From: Bacteriovoracaceae bacterium
Lineage (GTDB): Bacteria; Bdellovibrionota; Bacteriovoracia; Bacteriovoracales; Bacteriovoracaceae
Direction of reading: 5' to 3'
Length of the DNA: 64,000 nt
Assembly: GCA_013141065.1 (NCBI GenBank)
Contig: JABFRR010000003.1
Location: forward strand, 1-64,000
In this document: positions 43,585-52,690 of the stretch, in pieces
How positions within the stretch are numbered: the stretch's first letter is position 1
How the letters are laid out: each line of letters opens with the position of its first letter
Translations under genes and position numbers: made by a program
Notes under the pieces: model-generated
Database searches by the model: none
What the model was told of the DNA's origin: nothing
Seen by the model: the letters and a program-made list of their open reading frames with translations, nothing else

Positions 43585-46233
43585 ATGAAGATGGTCGTAG
43601 GCTTTTTAATACTCACTTTAATAGGGATTTCTGACGTTCATGCGCAGTCTTCTTCGTATGGTTTTACAAATCCGACGCTCTCTAGTAGTGGAACTGGACT
43701 TTCTGCAACCAGTAGGTTGGGAATTTCAATCGGTAGTCAATCAGAGCCTGGTATTTCTAGAATTCCGATGCAAAGTTATAGTTCTGTCTCTGGTTCGATT
43801 GATTGTCCTCAAACGACTTATTCATTGACTGAACCAATCCAAGATATGACTGAATTTGGACAAAGCTTTTCACGTTTCACAAGCTGCAAAAGGGAACCGC
43901 TTCTAATACAGAAGTTTTTGAAATCTCGCTTTAATAATACGAATTGCACTCGGGCTTTGGCCTGTAAAAGAAGTTTAACTGATCCACTTAATGCGGATAA
44001 GTTTGAGGCAGTGGATGATAAACTAAATATTCTCATTGCTAAAGATCATGCAAAAAATTTAATTGATCGAAACTTATCCCAATTAGAGCGTCTTGAAATT
44101 CTAAAAAAGTATGCGGCTAAAGAATTCAATTTAAAGGTTAATTCTAAATGCTCCGCCCCCCTATCATTAGATAAAAAATCGGATTCGTGTATGCCGGACT
44201 TAGTAGGCGAAGGTTTCCAACGTCACCAAGAGTTATGTGAAAAAGGCTCAGCGTGTTTTAAAAATCAAATGAATGGTAGTGGTACAAAATCTTACGCAGA
44301 CTTTAAAACTGAATTTATTAAAGAAAATCCAGAAGACAAGTCATCTTCATATTTGATGCTGAAATTTTTAGAATCTAAGGTCGATCAAAAAAGCCTTGTC
44401 ACTTTTGCGAAAGTTCCTCAACAAATTAACGAGGCAGCTAACTTGTTTAGTTCTGAGTCCTTTAAAAAACTCGGTGAAGAAGAGAAAATGAAAGAATTTT
44501 TTAAGCACTTCCCACCAGATGGAGCAGGGCTATTTGGAGATCCCGTTTTGGGATTTGATTTTAACAGCAATGATTTTAAAAAATTAAAAAAATCTACAGC
44601 ATTTAATGATTTGATGAAAATTTTAAATAAAAAATCACTTGATAAAACTGCATTTATTTCAGAGTTTAATAATTTTAGAAAAAAACGTGCTGAATACCAC
44701 TTAAGTAAAGGTGAAGTCTGTAATTCGGCACTTAGTTTAAATACAATTTGTAATGAAACGACAAAAATCTCTAAGGGAGAACTACTTAATTTAGATTCAG
44801 ATACAGCTAACACATTAGCCTCTGAAATGAGTGGAGATTATTCTGATTTGGCGGATTTTTCTGTAATCTTTGGAGTAGGTTTTGGTCAAAATGAACTGGA
44901 GACATTGGCCGATGCCAATCGTTGCCGCGCATTTGGACTTGCTGAATTTAGTTCGGTGTCATTAGCTGATTTGCAAAGCCCAATTGATACTAGTTTTATG
45001 GGACTCGGTAATATCTCTGGCTATGGTTCTGGTGGCAGTGTTTCAACGTATTATGGACTTGGAAATAGCTCTAGCTCAATTAGATTAGGTTCGAGTGTTG
45101 AATCAAGTGGCTTAGATAAATCTCCAGAAACTATCAATGAACCATATGGTTTAAAAGAACCTGTAGTCGGCATAGGTAATTCTGCCAATTCAAATGATCA
45201 TCTCGATGAAAGTGAAGCGGAAAGCTCTAATAATAGCATAAGTAATTTCAGCCCTCAGGCTACTGGGGCGAATCAATATTTCCCAGAGCCATTTAATTCT
45301 TCAGGCCAAAATTTTAATGCAGGAAATTTCGGATCGGGAATTGTTGATGATGAAAGTGATGATGAAAAACTTAAAAAAGCAGTTGCGGCCAATAGTCAAT
45401 TTGATGGAGTTGCAGCTAAAGCGACTACGGCAGATGATCGAGTAAGTGAATTATTAAAAAAACTCGCTGTCGCTGAAGCAGAAGTTACCAGAGTCAAAGA
45501 CGAAGCCAAAACAGCTGAAGAAGCGCGCTTACAAAAAGAAAAATTAGCAGCTGACCAAGCAGTGATTACAGATTTGAAAAAGCAAATATCAGATCTCCAA
45601 AAAAAGCCAGCTGACAAAAAAGTCATTGTGGCTGCAGCTGAACCAGCGGCGAAAGTTATTCAATCTCCAGTGACTCACCTGGGGGCTGACAGCGCAAGTT
45701 TTGCCAGAGGGGATATTGCCTTTCCAAATAAAAAAGCAGTAAGTAATTTTGATTCAGGCGAAGGAGCCATTGAAGCCAGATCTCCCATTAGTGTCGGAGC
45801 GACAAATGCAGCAAGAAATCAAGGTTCAGGGGCCATTTTAACAAGTGTGAATAATTCAGATGGATCTAAGACAACAACACTCCCATCTGGTGATGTAGTA
45901 TTGGAATTTTTTGGAGTAGCTCCTGACAAGATAGAACAACTTTTATCAGAAAGATTTAAAGACCCGGAAGTAAAATCCTTACTTATCGAAGAAGATGGTG
46001 TGATAAAAGAAGTTGTAAAAGTATTTGATGAAAACGGAAAGGATGTCTTTAAACGTATTATTCGTGGCCGCAGAGACGATTCAAAATTTGCTGGAGTAAA
46101 AAGCAATAGGGCACCGGCATCGAATGCTCTAAGCCCTGCTGATTTAAAACGTGCCCAAGACAAGTTGATGCGTGATAGGGCTGAGTATAAAAAATTAAAG
46201 GCGATTACTGACAAAGCTTTTGAAAAGAAATAA
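43585..46233 (+). CDS. Large exported protein, function unknown (first gene of four-gene cluster)
   Basis: 882 aa with signal peptide (MKMVVGFLILTLIGISDVHA). The first 100 residues are Ser/Gly-rich; residues about 100-480 are helical with paired cysteines (NNTNCTRALACKR, KGSACFKNQ, EVCNSALSLNTIC); 480-600 are Ser/Asn/Gly low complexity (SGYGSGGSVSTYYGLGNSSS); 620-690 form a short Ala/Glu/Lys coiled coil; the last 130 residues are a compact region (LEFFGVAPDKIEQLLSERF, EVVKVFDENGKDVFKRI). Overall plan resembles the 804-aa protein at the end of the cluster. Exported; role unknown. GGAG is eight bases before the ATG. Confidence 0.8.
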   Translation: MKMVVGFLILTLIGISDVHAQSSSYGFTNPTLSSSGTGLSATSRLGISIGSQSEPGISRIPMQSYSSVSGSIDCPQTTYSLTEPIQDMTEFGQSFSRFTSCKREPLLIQKFLKSRFNNTNCTRALACKRSLTDPLNADKFEAVDDKLNILIAKDHAKNLIDRNLSQLERLEILKKYAAKEFNLKVNSKCSAPLSLDKKSDSCMPDLVGEGFQRHQELCEKGSACFKNQMNGSGTKSYADFKTEFIKENPEDKSSSYLMLKFLESKVDQKSLVTFAKVPQQINEAANLFSSESFKKLGEEEKMKEFFKHFPPDGAGLFGDPVLGFDFNSNDFKKLKKSTAFNDLMKILNKKSLDKTAFISEFNNFRKKRAEYHLSKGEVCNSALSLNTICNETTKISKGELLNLDSDTANTLASEMSGDYSDLADFSVIFGVGFGQNELETLADANRCRAFGLAEFSSVSLADLQSPIDTSFMGLGNISGYGSGGSVSTYYGLGNSSSSIRLGSSVESSGLDKSPETINEPYGLKEPVVGIGNSANSNDHLDESEAESSNNSISNFSPQATGANQYFPEPFNSSGQNFNAGNFGSGIVDDESDDEKLKKAVAANSQFDGVAAKATTADDRVSELLKKLAVAEAEVTRVKDEAKTAEEARLQKEKLAADQAVITDLKKQISDLQKKPADKKVIVAAAEPAAKVIQSPVTHLGADSASFARGDIAFPNKKAVSNFDSGEGAIEARSPISVGATNAARNQGSGAILTSVNNSDGSKTTTLPSGDVVLEFFGVAPDKIEQLLSERFKDPEVKSLLIEEDGVIKEVVKVFDENGKDVFKRIIRGRRDDSKFAGVKSNRAPASNALSPADLKRAQDKLMRDRAEYKKLKAITDKAFEKK

Positions 46234-46266
46234 TTTAATATTTACATAATTGCTAAGGAAGCATGA

Positions 46267-46929
46267 ATGAAATGTCTGTCATTAGTTGTCTTAGCAATGC
46301 TTGTTTTGACTTTTAGTTATATACAAAACGCTGAAACGGCCAGCAAGATTTGTCATTCTTGTTCTTCTGATTATGTTCCCGGAGCTCAAGTGGATGGTGG
46401 TAAAACATTGGGAGACTTAGCACTTACTGCACAAGATATTTCCGATAGAGATAGTATATTCATGAGTGATTTAAGTATTTATTGCGATGACTTTTATAAT
46501 GGAAAAAACGTTAAAAAAAATATTAGAGAAGTCATTATTCCTAGTATGAAAAAATTTAGTCCTAACAAATCTATAAATGGTTTCTTTATTGAAGCAGGTT
46601 GTAATCCAAATAATTTTGTAGATGCGAAAGCTCCAATCGCTCATATTACTGCTGAAGCTCAAAATCTCAAGTCAGATTATTTGAAGATTTTAAAAGAGTA
46701 TTTTACTGAAACGAAAGAAGGACATTTTTTTAAAGAAATCTTAAATGCAAAAAACACAGAGGGCTACACAACTCTTGATTATGTTCATCATATGGTTAAA
46801 AATAAAAATTATACAAAAGTTAGTGAAAATGATTTAAACGAATATATTAAGTATTTATGTGACAACAAAGCCGAATATTCATTTTTTAAAGAAAAAAAAT
46901 GTAATGGCAAAAAAGTGATCTTAAAATAA
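46267..46929 (+). CDS. Exported ankyrin-like protein, paralogue 1
   Basis: 220 aa with signal peptide (MKCLSLVVLAMLVLTFSYIQNAETA) and a mature start KICHSCSSDYVPGAQVDGGKTLGDLAL with a CxxC pair. The remainder resembles degenerate ankyrin repeats: AKAPIAHITAEA, then NAKNTEGYTTLDYV (the ankyrin hairpin N-x-x-G-x-T-x-L-D) and YIKYLCDNKAEYS (like the repeat end V-x-x-L-L-x-x-G-A). AAGGA precedes the ATG. The next gene encodes a close homologue, about half identical, so it arose by tandem duplication. The ankyrin reading is by eye. Confidence 0.75.
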   Translation: MKCLSLVVLAMLVLTFSYIQNAETASKICHSCSSDYVPGAQVDGGKTLGDLALTAQDISDRDSIFMSDLSIYCDDFYNGKNVKKNIREVIIPSMKKFSPNKSINGFFIEAGCNPNNFVDAKAPIAHITAEAQNLKSDYLKILKEYFTETKEGHFFKEILNAKNTEGYTTLDYVHHMVKNKNYTKVSENDLNEYIKYLCDNKAEYSFFKEKKCNGKKVILK

Positions 46930-47002
46930 AATTCCAATATACGATATTTCCATCAAAAAACACCTAGTACTTGATTAGGCGGCTCCATTATTCGGCTTAA
47001 GT

Positions 47003-47029
47003 TAAAGTCTTTCTTTAAAGTATCGATAA
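47003..47029 (+). promoter_or_regulatory. Sigma-28 (FliA)-type promoter of ankyrin-like paralogue 2
   Basis: TAAAGTCT (47003-47010), 11 bases, ATCGATAA (47022-47029): 13 of 16 positions of TAAAGTTT-N11-GCCGATAA with exact spacing. It lies 45 bases before the ATG at 47074, so the second paralogue and the 804-aa gene can be expressed separately from the first two genes. Confidence 0.65.
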
Positions 47030-47073
47030 GTTATTTATAATTCAATACTCACTTAATTGAAAAGGAAGCCTGC

Positions 47074-47742
47074 ATGAAAGCTCTGTCATTGGTTATTTTT
47101 ACTATGCTGATAGTGACTTTTAGTTTTAGTCAAAATGCAAAAGCAGCTAGTAAAGTTTGTTATTCATGCGCTGCTGATTATGTTCCAGGTAATCCTGTCG
47201 ATGGGAATAAAACTCTGGGAGCGCTGGCGCTCCTTTCGGAAGATATGCTTTCAGAGAAAGATAGTGTTTTTATGAGTGATTTGAGTATTTATTGTCAAGG
47301 TTTTCATCGTGGTACAGATGCTGAAAAAACTATGAAAGAAAAAATAATTCCTGATATGAAAAAATATAGTCCTAATAAGTCGATTGATGGTTTTTTTATT
47401 GAAGCTGGATGTAATCCTTTAAATATCGCAAATGCTAAATCACCGATTGCCCATATTGCAGTAGAGTCACCGACATATCGATTGGAGCACTTAAAAATTA
47501 TTAAAAGTTATTACCAAGAATTGAAAAGACCAGAGTTTTTTGAGAAGATTATAAATGCCAAAAACACTAGAGGCTATACTACATTAGATTATGTGCAACT
47601 TATGCTTGAAAATAAAAGTTATGTAAAAGTTGTTGAAAAAGGAATGAATGAATTTATTCAGTATTTATGTGATAACGGAGCTGTTTATTCAATTTATAAA
47701 GAAAAAAGACAGTGTGACGGAAAGTATGTGGTTGTAAAATGA
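47074..47742 (+). CDS. Exported ankyrin-like protein, paralogue 2
   Basis: 222 aa, same plan as paralogue 1: signal peptide (MKALSLVIFTMLIVTFSFSQNAKA), KVCYSCAADYVPGNPVDGNKTLGALAL with CxxC, KSPIAHIAVES, NAKNTRGYTTLDYVQLML and FIQYLCDNGAVYS, the last two very like the inner and outer helices of an ankyrin repeat. Its own sigma-28-type promoter and an AAGGA site precede it. Its stop overlaps the ATG of the 804-aa gene (ATGA), so these two are translationally coupled. Confidence 0.78.
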   Translation: MKALSLVIFTMLIVTFSFSQNAKAASKVCYSCAADYVPGNPVDGNKTLGALALLSEDMLSEKDSVFMSDLSIYCQGFHRGTDAEKTMKEKIIPDMKKYSPNKSIDGFFIEAGCNPLNIANAKSPIAHIAVESPTYRLEHLKIIKSYYQELKRPEFFEKIINAKNTRGYTTLDYVQLMLENKSYVKVVEKGMNEFIQYLCDNGAVYSIYKEKRQCDGKYVVVK

Positions 47743-50153
47743 TTTTCATAAGATTGGTTTTAATTTCACTAGCAGTGTTTCATACCAGTTTGATTCTGGC
47801 TGAAACAACTCAATCACCTTGTCTGACAAAAGATGGATCTTTAGGTCTTAATACGCTAGAAAAATACGACTGCAATTTAGTTCAAGAAATTATAAAAGAT
47901 CCCAAAGTAAAAAGTGAATTCACTCAAGAAATTCAAAAGAAGCTTGCTCAGAAATTATCTAAAAAAGTCTCTGAATCGCTCGAAGAAATTGGACTCTTAG
48001 ATGCCTATTTCGATAGTTTAGGACTCGATTTGAGTCAGAATTCAAGTGATGTTCAAAAAAATTGTCAGCTCAAAGAGATGGCAAGACCCAAATGTGCTTT
48101 AGATGAAATTGCCAAGAAAAAGATAGCAGTACTCAGTTCTTTTTTTCCAACAATGAAAAAAGAAAAGATTAGAGGAAAAGTTCAATCTTCACTTTTAGGT
48201 GGCATGATCGCTAAGTCCAGTGAAGTTCGTGGGAGCGGAAATTCAAAAAATATTAATGAATGCCCAGGTGAATCTCAAGCGGGTAAATTTTTTATTGAAG
48301 CTCAATTTAGCAATGTAGATGCAAAAGAATTAATCACAGGCTTAAAAAGTGGCAAGGGACGACAAATTCGTAGAACCTATGAATTATATCCTCAACTCAA
48401 AATGATTTCAGAAATTCCACAATTATTAAGTATTTTTGAAAAGGAAATGATTGCTTTTATACCAGGAAATCTCTCCGAAAAAGAATTTGTTGATCAATTT
48501 ATTAAACGGCCTGAAACTCAAATGCAGTTAGCCAAAAAATTAGCAGATAAGTGTGAAGCAATTGCCACAAATATTGACGATTTTATTTGTAAAGAGCCAG
48601 TTCACTTGGCGACAACAGAAGCAGATCGAAAAGCTTTACTTGGCTCAAAAGAAGATTTACTTAACAAAGAGATTGCTCGTGGTTATAGTTGTGCTGTGAC
48701 CGATGAAAAAGAATTAGTAAAAGAGCAAACGATAGGTGCTTGGTTTGCAAGTTTTTCAAAAGATCTAAGAGATGAAGTAAAAAGTGACGAAGTAGCATTA
48801 TTTGCAGAGCCATTTTGTAATTTATTTTCTTGTAAAGATGAGCAAGTAAAAAAACTTCCGTCGTGTAAAACTGGTGGACCGATTAAAGGTCAAGAATTAC
48901 ATGATCTACTTTGTCTTGCTAAGTCTGATAATTGTACGTCAAAAATTCAAAAATATATTTCGTATTTAAAACTCATCGAAAAAGACGCAGCGATTTCTTT
49001 AAACCAAGGATCTCTTGCTTCAAGCACACCAGAAAATAATTCAAGTGGAGCTAAGTCAGAGAAACCTTCTGGTTACTCTTCATTTTATCAAAACTTTTTA
49101 GGTGTTGAAGGAACCTTACTGGCCGAAGGAAAAGTTCTCACTCCTTCTGCGATTGAAAATAAACGCGCTGAATTTCAAGAAAAGAAAATTGGTTCAGATG
49201 CCAATCTTAATTTAGCAGAAAAAATTGAACCAAAGGTGAGTCCTAGCGCCACACTTGCACCTGGACGAGATAATGAATCGATAAGCACACAGGCATTGGC
49301 CAGAACACCATCGGGGCAGGATAGTTTTGTGACTTCGTCAAATAATCAAATGAGAAAAATTCCCTATCAAGTAACGATACCAAGAAAAGCTGAAAGGGCA
49401 TCTGGTTTTTCACAAAGCACACCGGCGAGTAACTCACAATCTGGCAATGACATAAAAGAACTTCAAGCTGAATTGGCAAAAGTAGTAAAAGGATTAAATG
49501 GTTCAGATGAACAAAATTTAAAAACTGTTTCTCAAAACAATCAGGTTGTCGTTGGTAATGTCCCAAAGTCTAGTGGAACCTCTGACATGACGAGAGCAGA
49601 AAGAGAAAGGCTAGAGCGCTATCGACAAAGTTTAGGAGCTTGGGAAAATCGATTGCAAAATTGGTCGAGTGACTTAAGACAACGTGAAGTGCAAGGATTT
49701 AATGGATCGAAAGCAGATGAAACTCCTAAAGATGCATTGGCTATTAATAATGGAAAAGGTGTTTCGCCGGGAAATAAAGCAAGTTCGGTTTTAAGTATGA
49801 ATTCTGGAAATGCTAAAGGGGCAAAAATAACTGAAGGCGGAAATGAACAAGCAGCTGATAAATTTTTAGCAGATGATGGATCAATTATTCTTAATTCTGA
49901 AAATTTATCTTCTTTTGGACGAGAGACACTTTCAAAAATTGGAATTTTGTCTCAAGAATCTTTTATTTTAAATGTAAGGCACGAAAATCGAATATATGCC
50001 ATTCCTGTTCAATCTTTTAAGCACAAAGGGAAAAGTATTTTTGTACCACTTTTAAATGAAAAAAATCGTAATTTAGCAAAAATTGTCATTGAGAGTCCTC
50101 TTTTTAGTGACTACCGAAATTATCGTGCTGAAACGGAAGTGAGTTCTCTTTAA
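47739..50153 (+). CDS. Large exported protein, function unknown (last gene of four-gene cluster)
   Basis: 804 aa with signal peptide (MIFIRLVLISLAVFHTSLILA). Residues 20-410 are helical with regular cysteines (SPCLTK, YDCNLVQ, NCQLKEMARPKCAL, DKCEAIA, FICKEP, GYSCAV, CNLFSCK); 410-590 are Ser/Asn/Lys low complexity with a charged helix; 600-660 hold a coiled coil (TRAERERLERYRQSLGAWEN); the end is a small beta-rich unit (ESFILNVRHENRIYAIPV). Order and cysteine spacing recall the 882-aa protein without strong identity. Together with the ankyrin-like proteins it may form an exported complex; this is inference. Confidence 0.78.
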   Translation: MIFIRLVLISLAVFHTSLILAETTQSPCLTKDGSLGLNTLEKYDCNLVQEIIKDPKVKSEFTQEIQKKLAQKLSKKVSESLEEIGLLDAYFDSLGLDLSQNSSDVQKNCQLKEMARPKCALDEIAKKKIAVLSSFFPTMKKEKIRGKVQSSLLGGMIAKSSEVRGSGNSKNINECPGESQAGKFFIEAQFSNVDAKELITGLKSGKGRQIRRTYELYPQLKMISEIPQLLSIFEKEMIAFIPGNLSEKEFVDQFIKRPETQMQLAKKLADKCEAIATNIDDFICKEPVHLATTEADRKALLGSKEDLLNKEIARGYSCAVTDEKELVKEQTIGAWFASFSKDLRDEVKSDEVALFAEPFCNLFSCKDEQVKKLPSCKTGGPIKGQELHDLLCLAKSDNCTSKIQKYISYLKLIEKDAAISLNQGSLASSTPENNSSGAKSEKPSGYSSFYQNFLGVEGTLLAEGKVLTPSAIENKRAEFQEKKIGSDANLNLAEKIEPKVSPSATLAPGRDNESISTQALARTPSGQDSFVTSSNNQMRKIPYQVTIPRKAERASGFSQSTPASNSQSGNDIKELQAELAKVVKGLNGSDEQNLKTVSQNNQVVVGNVPKSSGTSDMTRAERERLERYRQSLGAWENRLQNWSSDLRQREVQGFNGSKADETPKDALAINNGKGVSPGNKASSVLSMNSGNAKGAKITEGGNEQAADKFLADDGSIILNSENLSSFGRETLSKIGILSQESFILNVRHENRIYAIPVQSFKHKGKSIFVPLLNEKNRNLAKIVIESPLFSDYRNYRAETEVSSL

Positions 50154-50283
50154 TCCAGAGCAGCAATGCAGGCTGAGATATTTACCTCAAAATCCACATT
50201 TATAACTGGGTAGACCTTTACTGAAATCATTCAATTTCCTACACTATTAGCAATATCTTAATGCAAATAGTTATGGGGACTTC

Positions 50284-51909
50284 ATGGACGTTATAGAAAC
50301 ATCAATTGATGTGAATTCTGAAATTTTTAATGAAAATAAATTCTATCATCAAGCTTTGCGAGACGAGCTTTTTTTAAAATTAAAAAAAATAAAAGATGGT
50401 GGTGGTGCCGACCAAGTGAAGCGTCATCATGAAAGGAAAAAATTTTTAGCAAGAGAACGAATTGAAAAAATTCTCGATGAAGGTTCACCTTTTATCGAAC
50501 TTTCAACTTTAGCGGCTTATAATCTTTATGAAGAAGAAGTTCCAGGCGCAGGCCTTGTAACTGGTATTGGGAGAGTTCAAGGCATCGAGTGTCTTTTTGT
50601 GGCAAACGATGCGACTGTTAAAGGTGGTACGTATTTTCCCATGACCGTAAAAAAACATTTGCGCGCTCAAGAAATCGCACTTGAAAATTTTCTCCCATGT
50701 ATTTATTTAGTTGATAGTGGAGGAGCTTTTCTTCCTAAGCAAGACGAAGTTTTTCCAGACCGTGATCATTTTGGTCGCATTTTTTATAATCAAGCCCAAA
50801 TGTCTGCCAAAGGAATTCCCCAAATCGCTGTAGTCCTTGGTTCGTGCACCGCTGGTGGAGCTTACGTTCCTGCGATGAGTGATGAAACTGTTATTGTTAA
50901 AGATAATGGAACAATCTTTTTAGGCGGGCCACCACTCGTTCAAGCAGCGACAGGAGAAATTGTTACAGCTGAAGATCTTGGTGGAGCTGACGTTCATACA
51001 AGAATAAGTGGCGTGAGCGATCACTATGCTAACGACGAAGAAGAAGCGTTTATCATAACTCGAAATATAATTGAAAATCTCAATTATAAATCTCCCGGAA
51101 ATATACAAGGATTAACAAAGAATAATAATAAAGTCAGTGAGCCTTTATACGCTGCTCATGAACTTTATGGAATTATTCCTAAAGACACTAAAAAGCCTTT
51201 TGATGTGAGAGAAATTATCGCTCGCATTGTTGACGGTAGTGAATTTCATGAATTTAAAGAACGCTACGGCAATACTCTTGTGACAGGTTTTGCTCGCATT
51301 CACGGCAATCAAGTCGGAATCGTCGCTAATAATGGAATTTTATTTTCAGAAAGTGCACAAAAAGGTGCGCATTTTATTGAGCTTTGTGGACAAAGAAAAA
51401 TCCCCTTAGTTTTTCTACAAAATATAACGGGCTTCATGGTTGGTCGTCAGTATGAAAATGAAGGTATTGCTAAGCACGGAGCAAAGATGGTCACGGCCGT
51501 TTCAACGGTGCAAGTTCCAAAATTTACAGTGATCATAGGTGGATCTTTTGGAGCAGGTAATTACGGAATGTGTGGCAGAGCTTTTTCACCGCGCTTTTTA
51601 TGGATGTGGCCGAACTCTAGAATTTCAGTCATGGGTGGTGAACAAGCAGCTAAGGTTTTATCAACTGTTAAGCAAGTCGGTTTAAAAGCCTCAAAAAAAC
51701 CTGAAATGAGTGCGACAGAAGTAGCCGCTTTTGAAAAACCAATTTTAGATAAATATGAAATTGAAGGAAGTCCTTATTATTCAAGTGCAAGACTTTGGGA
51801 TGATGGAGTCATTGATCCCATTCATACGCGAGATATTTTAGGCCTGGCCATCGCCACTTCACTTAACTCCGGAATAAGCGAAACTAAATTTGGTGTTTTT
51901 AGGATGTAA
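50284..51909 (+). CDS. liuB: Methylcrotonyl-CoA carboxylase beta (carboxyltransferase) subunit
   Basis: 541 aa. Carboxyltransferase domains: [55 protein letters not shown] (the DSGGA-x-L-P and FPD signature of MCC beta), [16 protein letters not shown] with the acyl-CoA oxyanion hole, and the second half with [16 protein letters not shown] and [15 protein letters not shown] for carboxybiotin. It carboxylates 3-methylcrotonyl-CoA in leucine degradation. It is the first gene of a six-gene operon; GGGGA precedes the ATG. Confidence 0.95.
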   Translation: MDVIETSIDVNSEIFNENKFYHQALRDELFLKLKKIKDGGGADQVKRHHERKKFLARERIEKILDEGSPFIELSTLAAYNLYEEEVPGAGLVTGIGRVQGIECLFVANDATVKGGTYFPMTVKKHLRAQEIALENFLPCIYLVDSGGAFLPKQDEVFPDRDHFGRIFYNQAQMSAKGIPQIAVVLGSCTAGGAYVPAMSDETVIVKDNGTIFLGGPPLVQAATGEIVTAEDLGGADVHTRISGVSDHYANDEEEAFIITRNIIENLNYKSPGNIQGLTKNNNKVSEPLYAAHELYGIIPKDTKKPFDVREIIARIVDGSEFHEFKERYGNTLVTGFARIHGNQVGIVANNGILFSESAQKGAHFIELCGQRKIPLVFLQNITGFMVGRQYENEGIAKHGAKMVTAVSTVQVPKFTVIIGGSFGAGNYGMCGRAFSPRFLWMWPNSRISVMGGEQAAKVLSTVKQVGLKASKKPEMSATEVAAFEKPILDKYEIEGSPYYSSARLWDDGVIDPIHTRDILGLAIATSLNSGISETKFGVFRM

Positions 51910-51913
51910 TACT

Positions 51914-52690
51914 ATGAATTTTAAATGTGAAATAGACTCTCGTGGTGTAGCCACTGTAACTTTAAATAGACCTGAACTTCACAATGCTTTTAATGATGAA
52001 TTAATTAAAGATCTCATTAAGTGTTTTGGGGATCTTGAAATAAATAAAAATGTTAGGCTTGTTGTTTTAACTGGTGAAGGAAAATCATTTTGTGCAGGTG
52101 CAGATCTTAATTGGATGAAGGCCATGAAAGATTATTCCCATGCGGAGAATCTTAAAGACTCACAAAATCTCGCAGAACTCTTCACAGTCATTAATCAATT
52201 TTCTAGACCAGTCATCGGTAAAATTAATGGATCCGCTCTCGGTGGTGGAGCTGGACTTGTCGCTTGTTGTGACTATGTCGTTGCAGTTGAAAGTGCTGTG
52301 ATTGCTTTCACGGAAGTTAGGCTCGGTTTACTTCCTGCCGTGATTTCTCCTTTTGTTATAGCCAAAATTGGTGAGAGTCACGCGAGGGCAAGTTTTTTAA
52401 GTGGTGCAAAAATTCCAGTGGCCAGAGCATTTGTTATGGGTTTAGTACATCAAGTGTCAACGAGTGAAAGGCTCAATCAAGATATCGAAGTTGTCGTTTC
52501 TGATTTTTTGTTAGCAGGGCCACAAGCTACAATCTTATGTAAAGAGCTTATTAAAAAAGTGGTAAGTGACAAGGATGTTAAAAAATCTCGTGACTACACT
52601 TGTGAAACAATTTCGAAAGTTAGATCAAGCACTGAAGGGCAAGAAGGCATGAGTGCACTTTTAGAAAAAAGAAAAGCGAGTTGGTATTAA
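51914..52690 (+). CDS. liuC: Methylglutaconyl-CoA hydratase-like crotonase
   Basis: 258 aa from ATG 51914 (the upstream TTG 51890 overlaps liuB and adds eight unlike residues). Oxyanion-hole blocks GKSFCAGADLNWMKAM and INGSALGGGAGLVACCDY and the hydratase-type EVRLGLLPAVISPFV place it in the crotonases; GADLNWMK is characteristic of methylglutaconyl-CoA hydratases. Position between the two carboxylase genes supports this. It is directly followed by the biotin carboxylase gene. Confidence 0.9.
   Translation: MNFKCEIDSRGVATVTLNRPELHNAFNDELIKDLIKCFGDLEINKNVRLVVLTGEGKSFCAGADLNWMKAMKDYSHAENLKDSQNLAELFTVINQFSRPVIGKINGSALGGGAGLVACCDYVVAVESAVIAFTEVRLGLLPAVISPFVIAKIGESHARASFLSGAKIPVARAFVMGLVHQVSTSERLNQDIEVVVSDFLLAGPQATILCKELIKKVVSDKDVKKSRDYTCETISKVRSSTEGQEGMSALLEKRKASWY

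Noticed and set aside
43512-43634. 40-codon frame with GGAGGAATTAAACT before its ATG
   Set aside because: The sigma-28 promoter of the 882-aa gene lies inside it and its end overlaps that gene, so the main transcript would not include its start. The peptide shows no recognisable feature.
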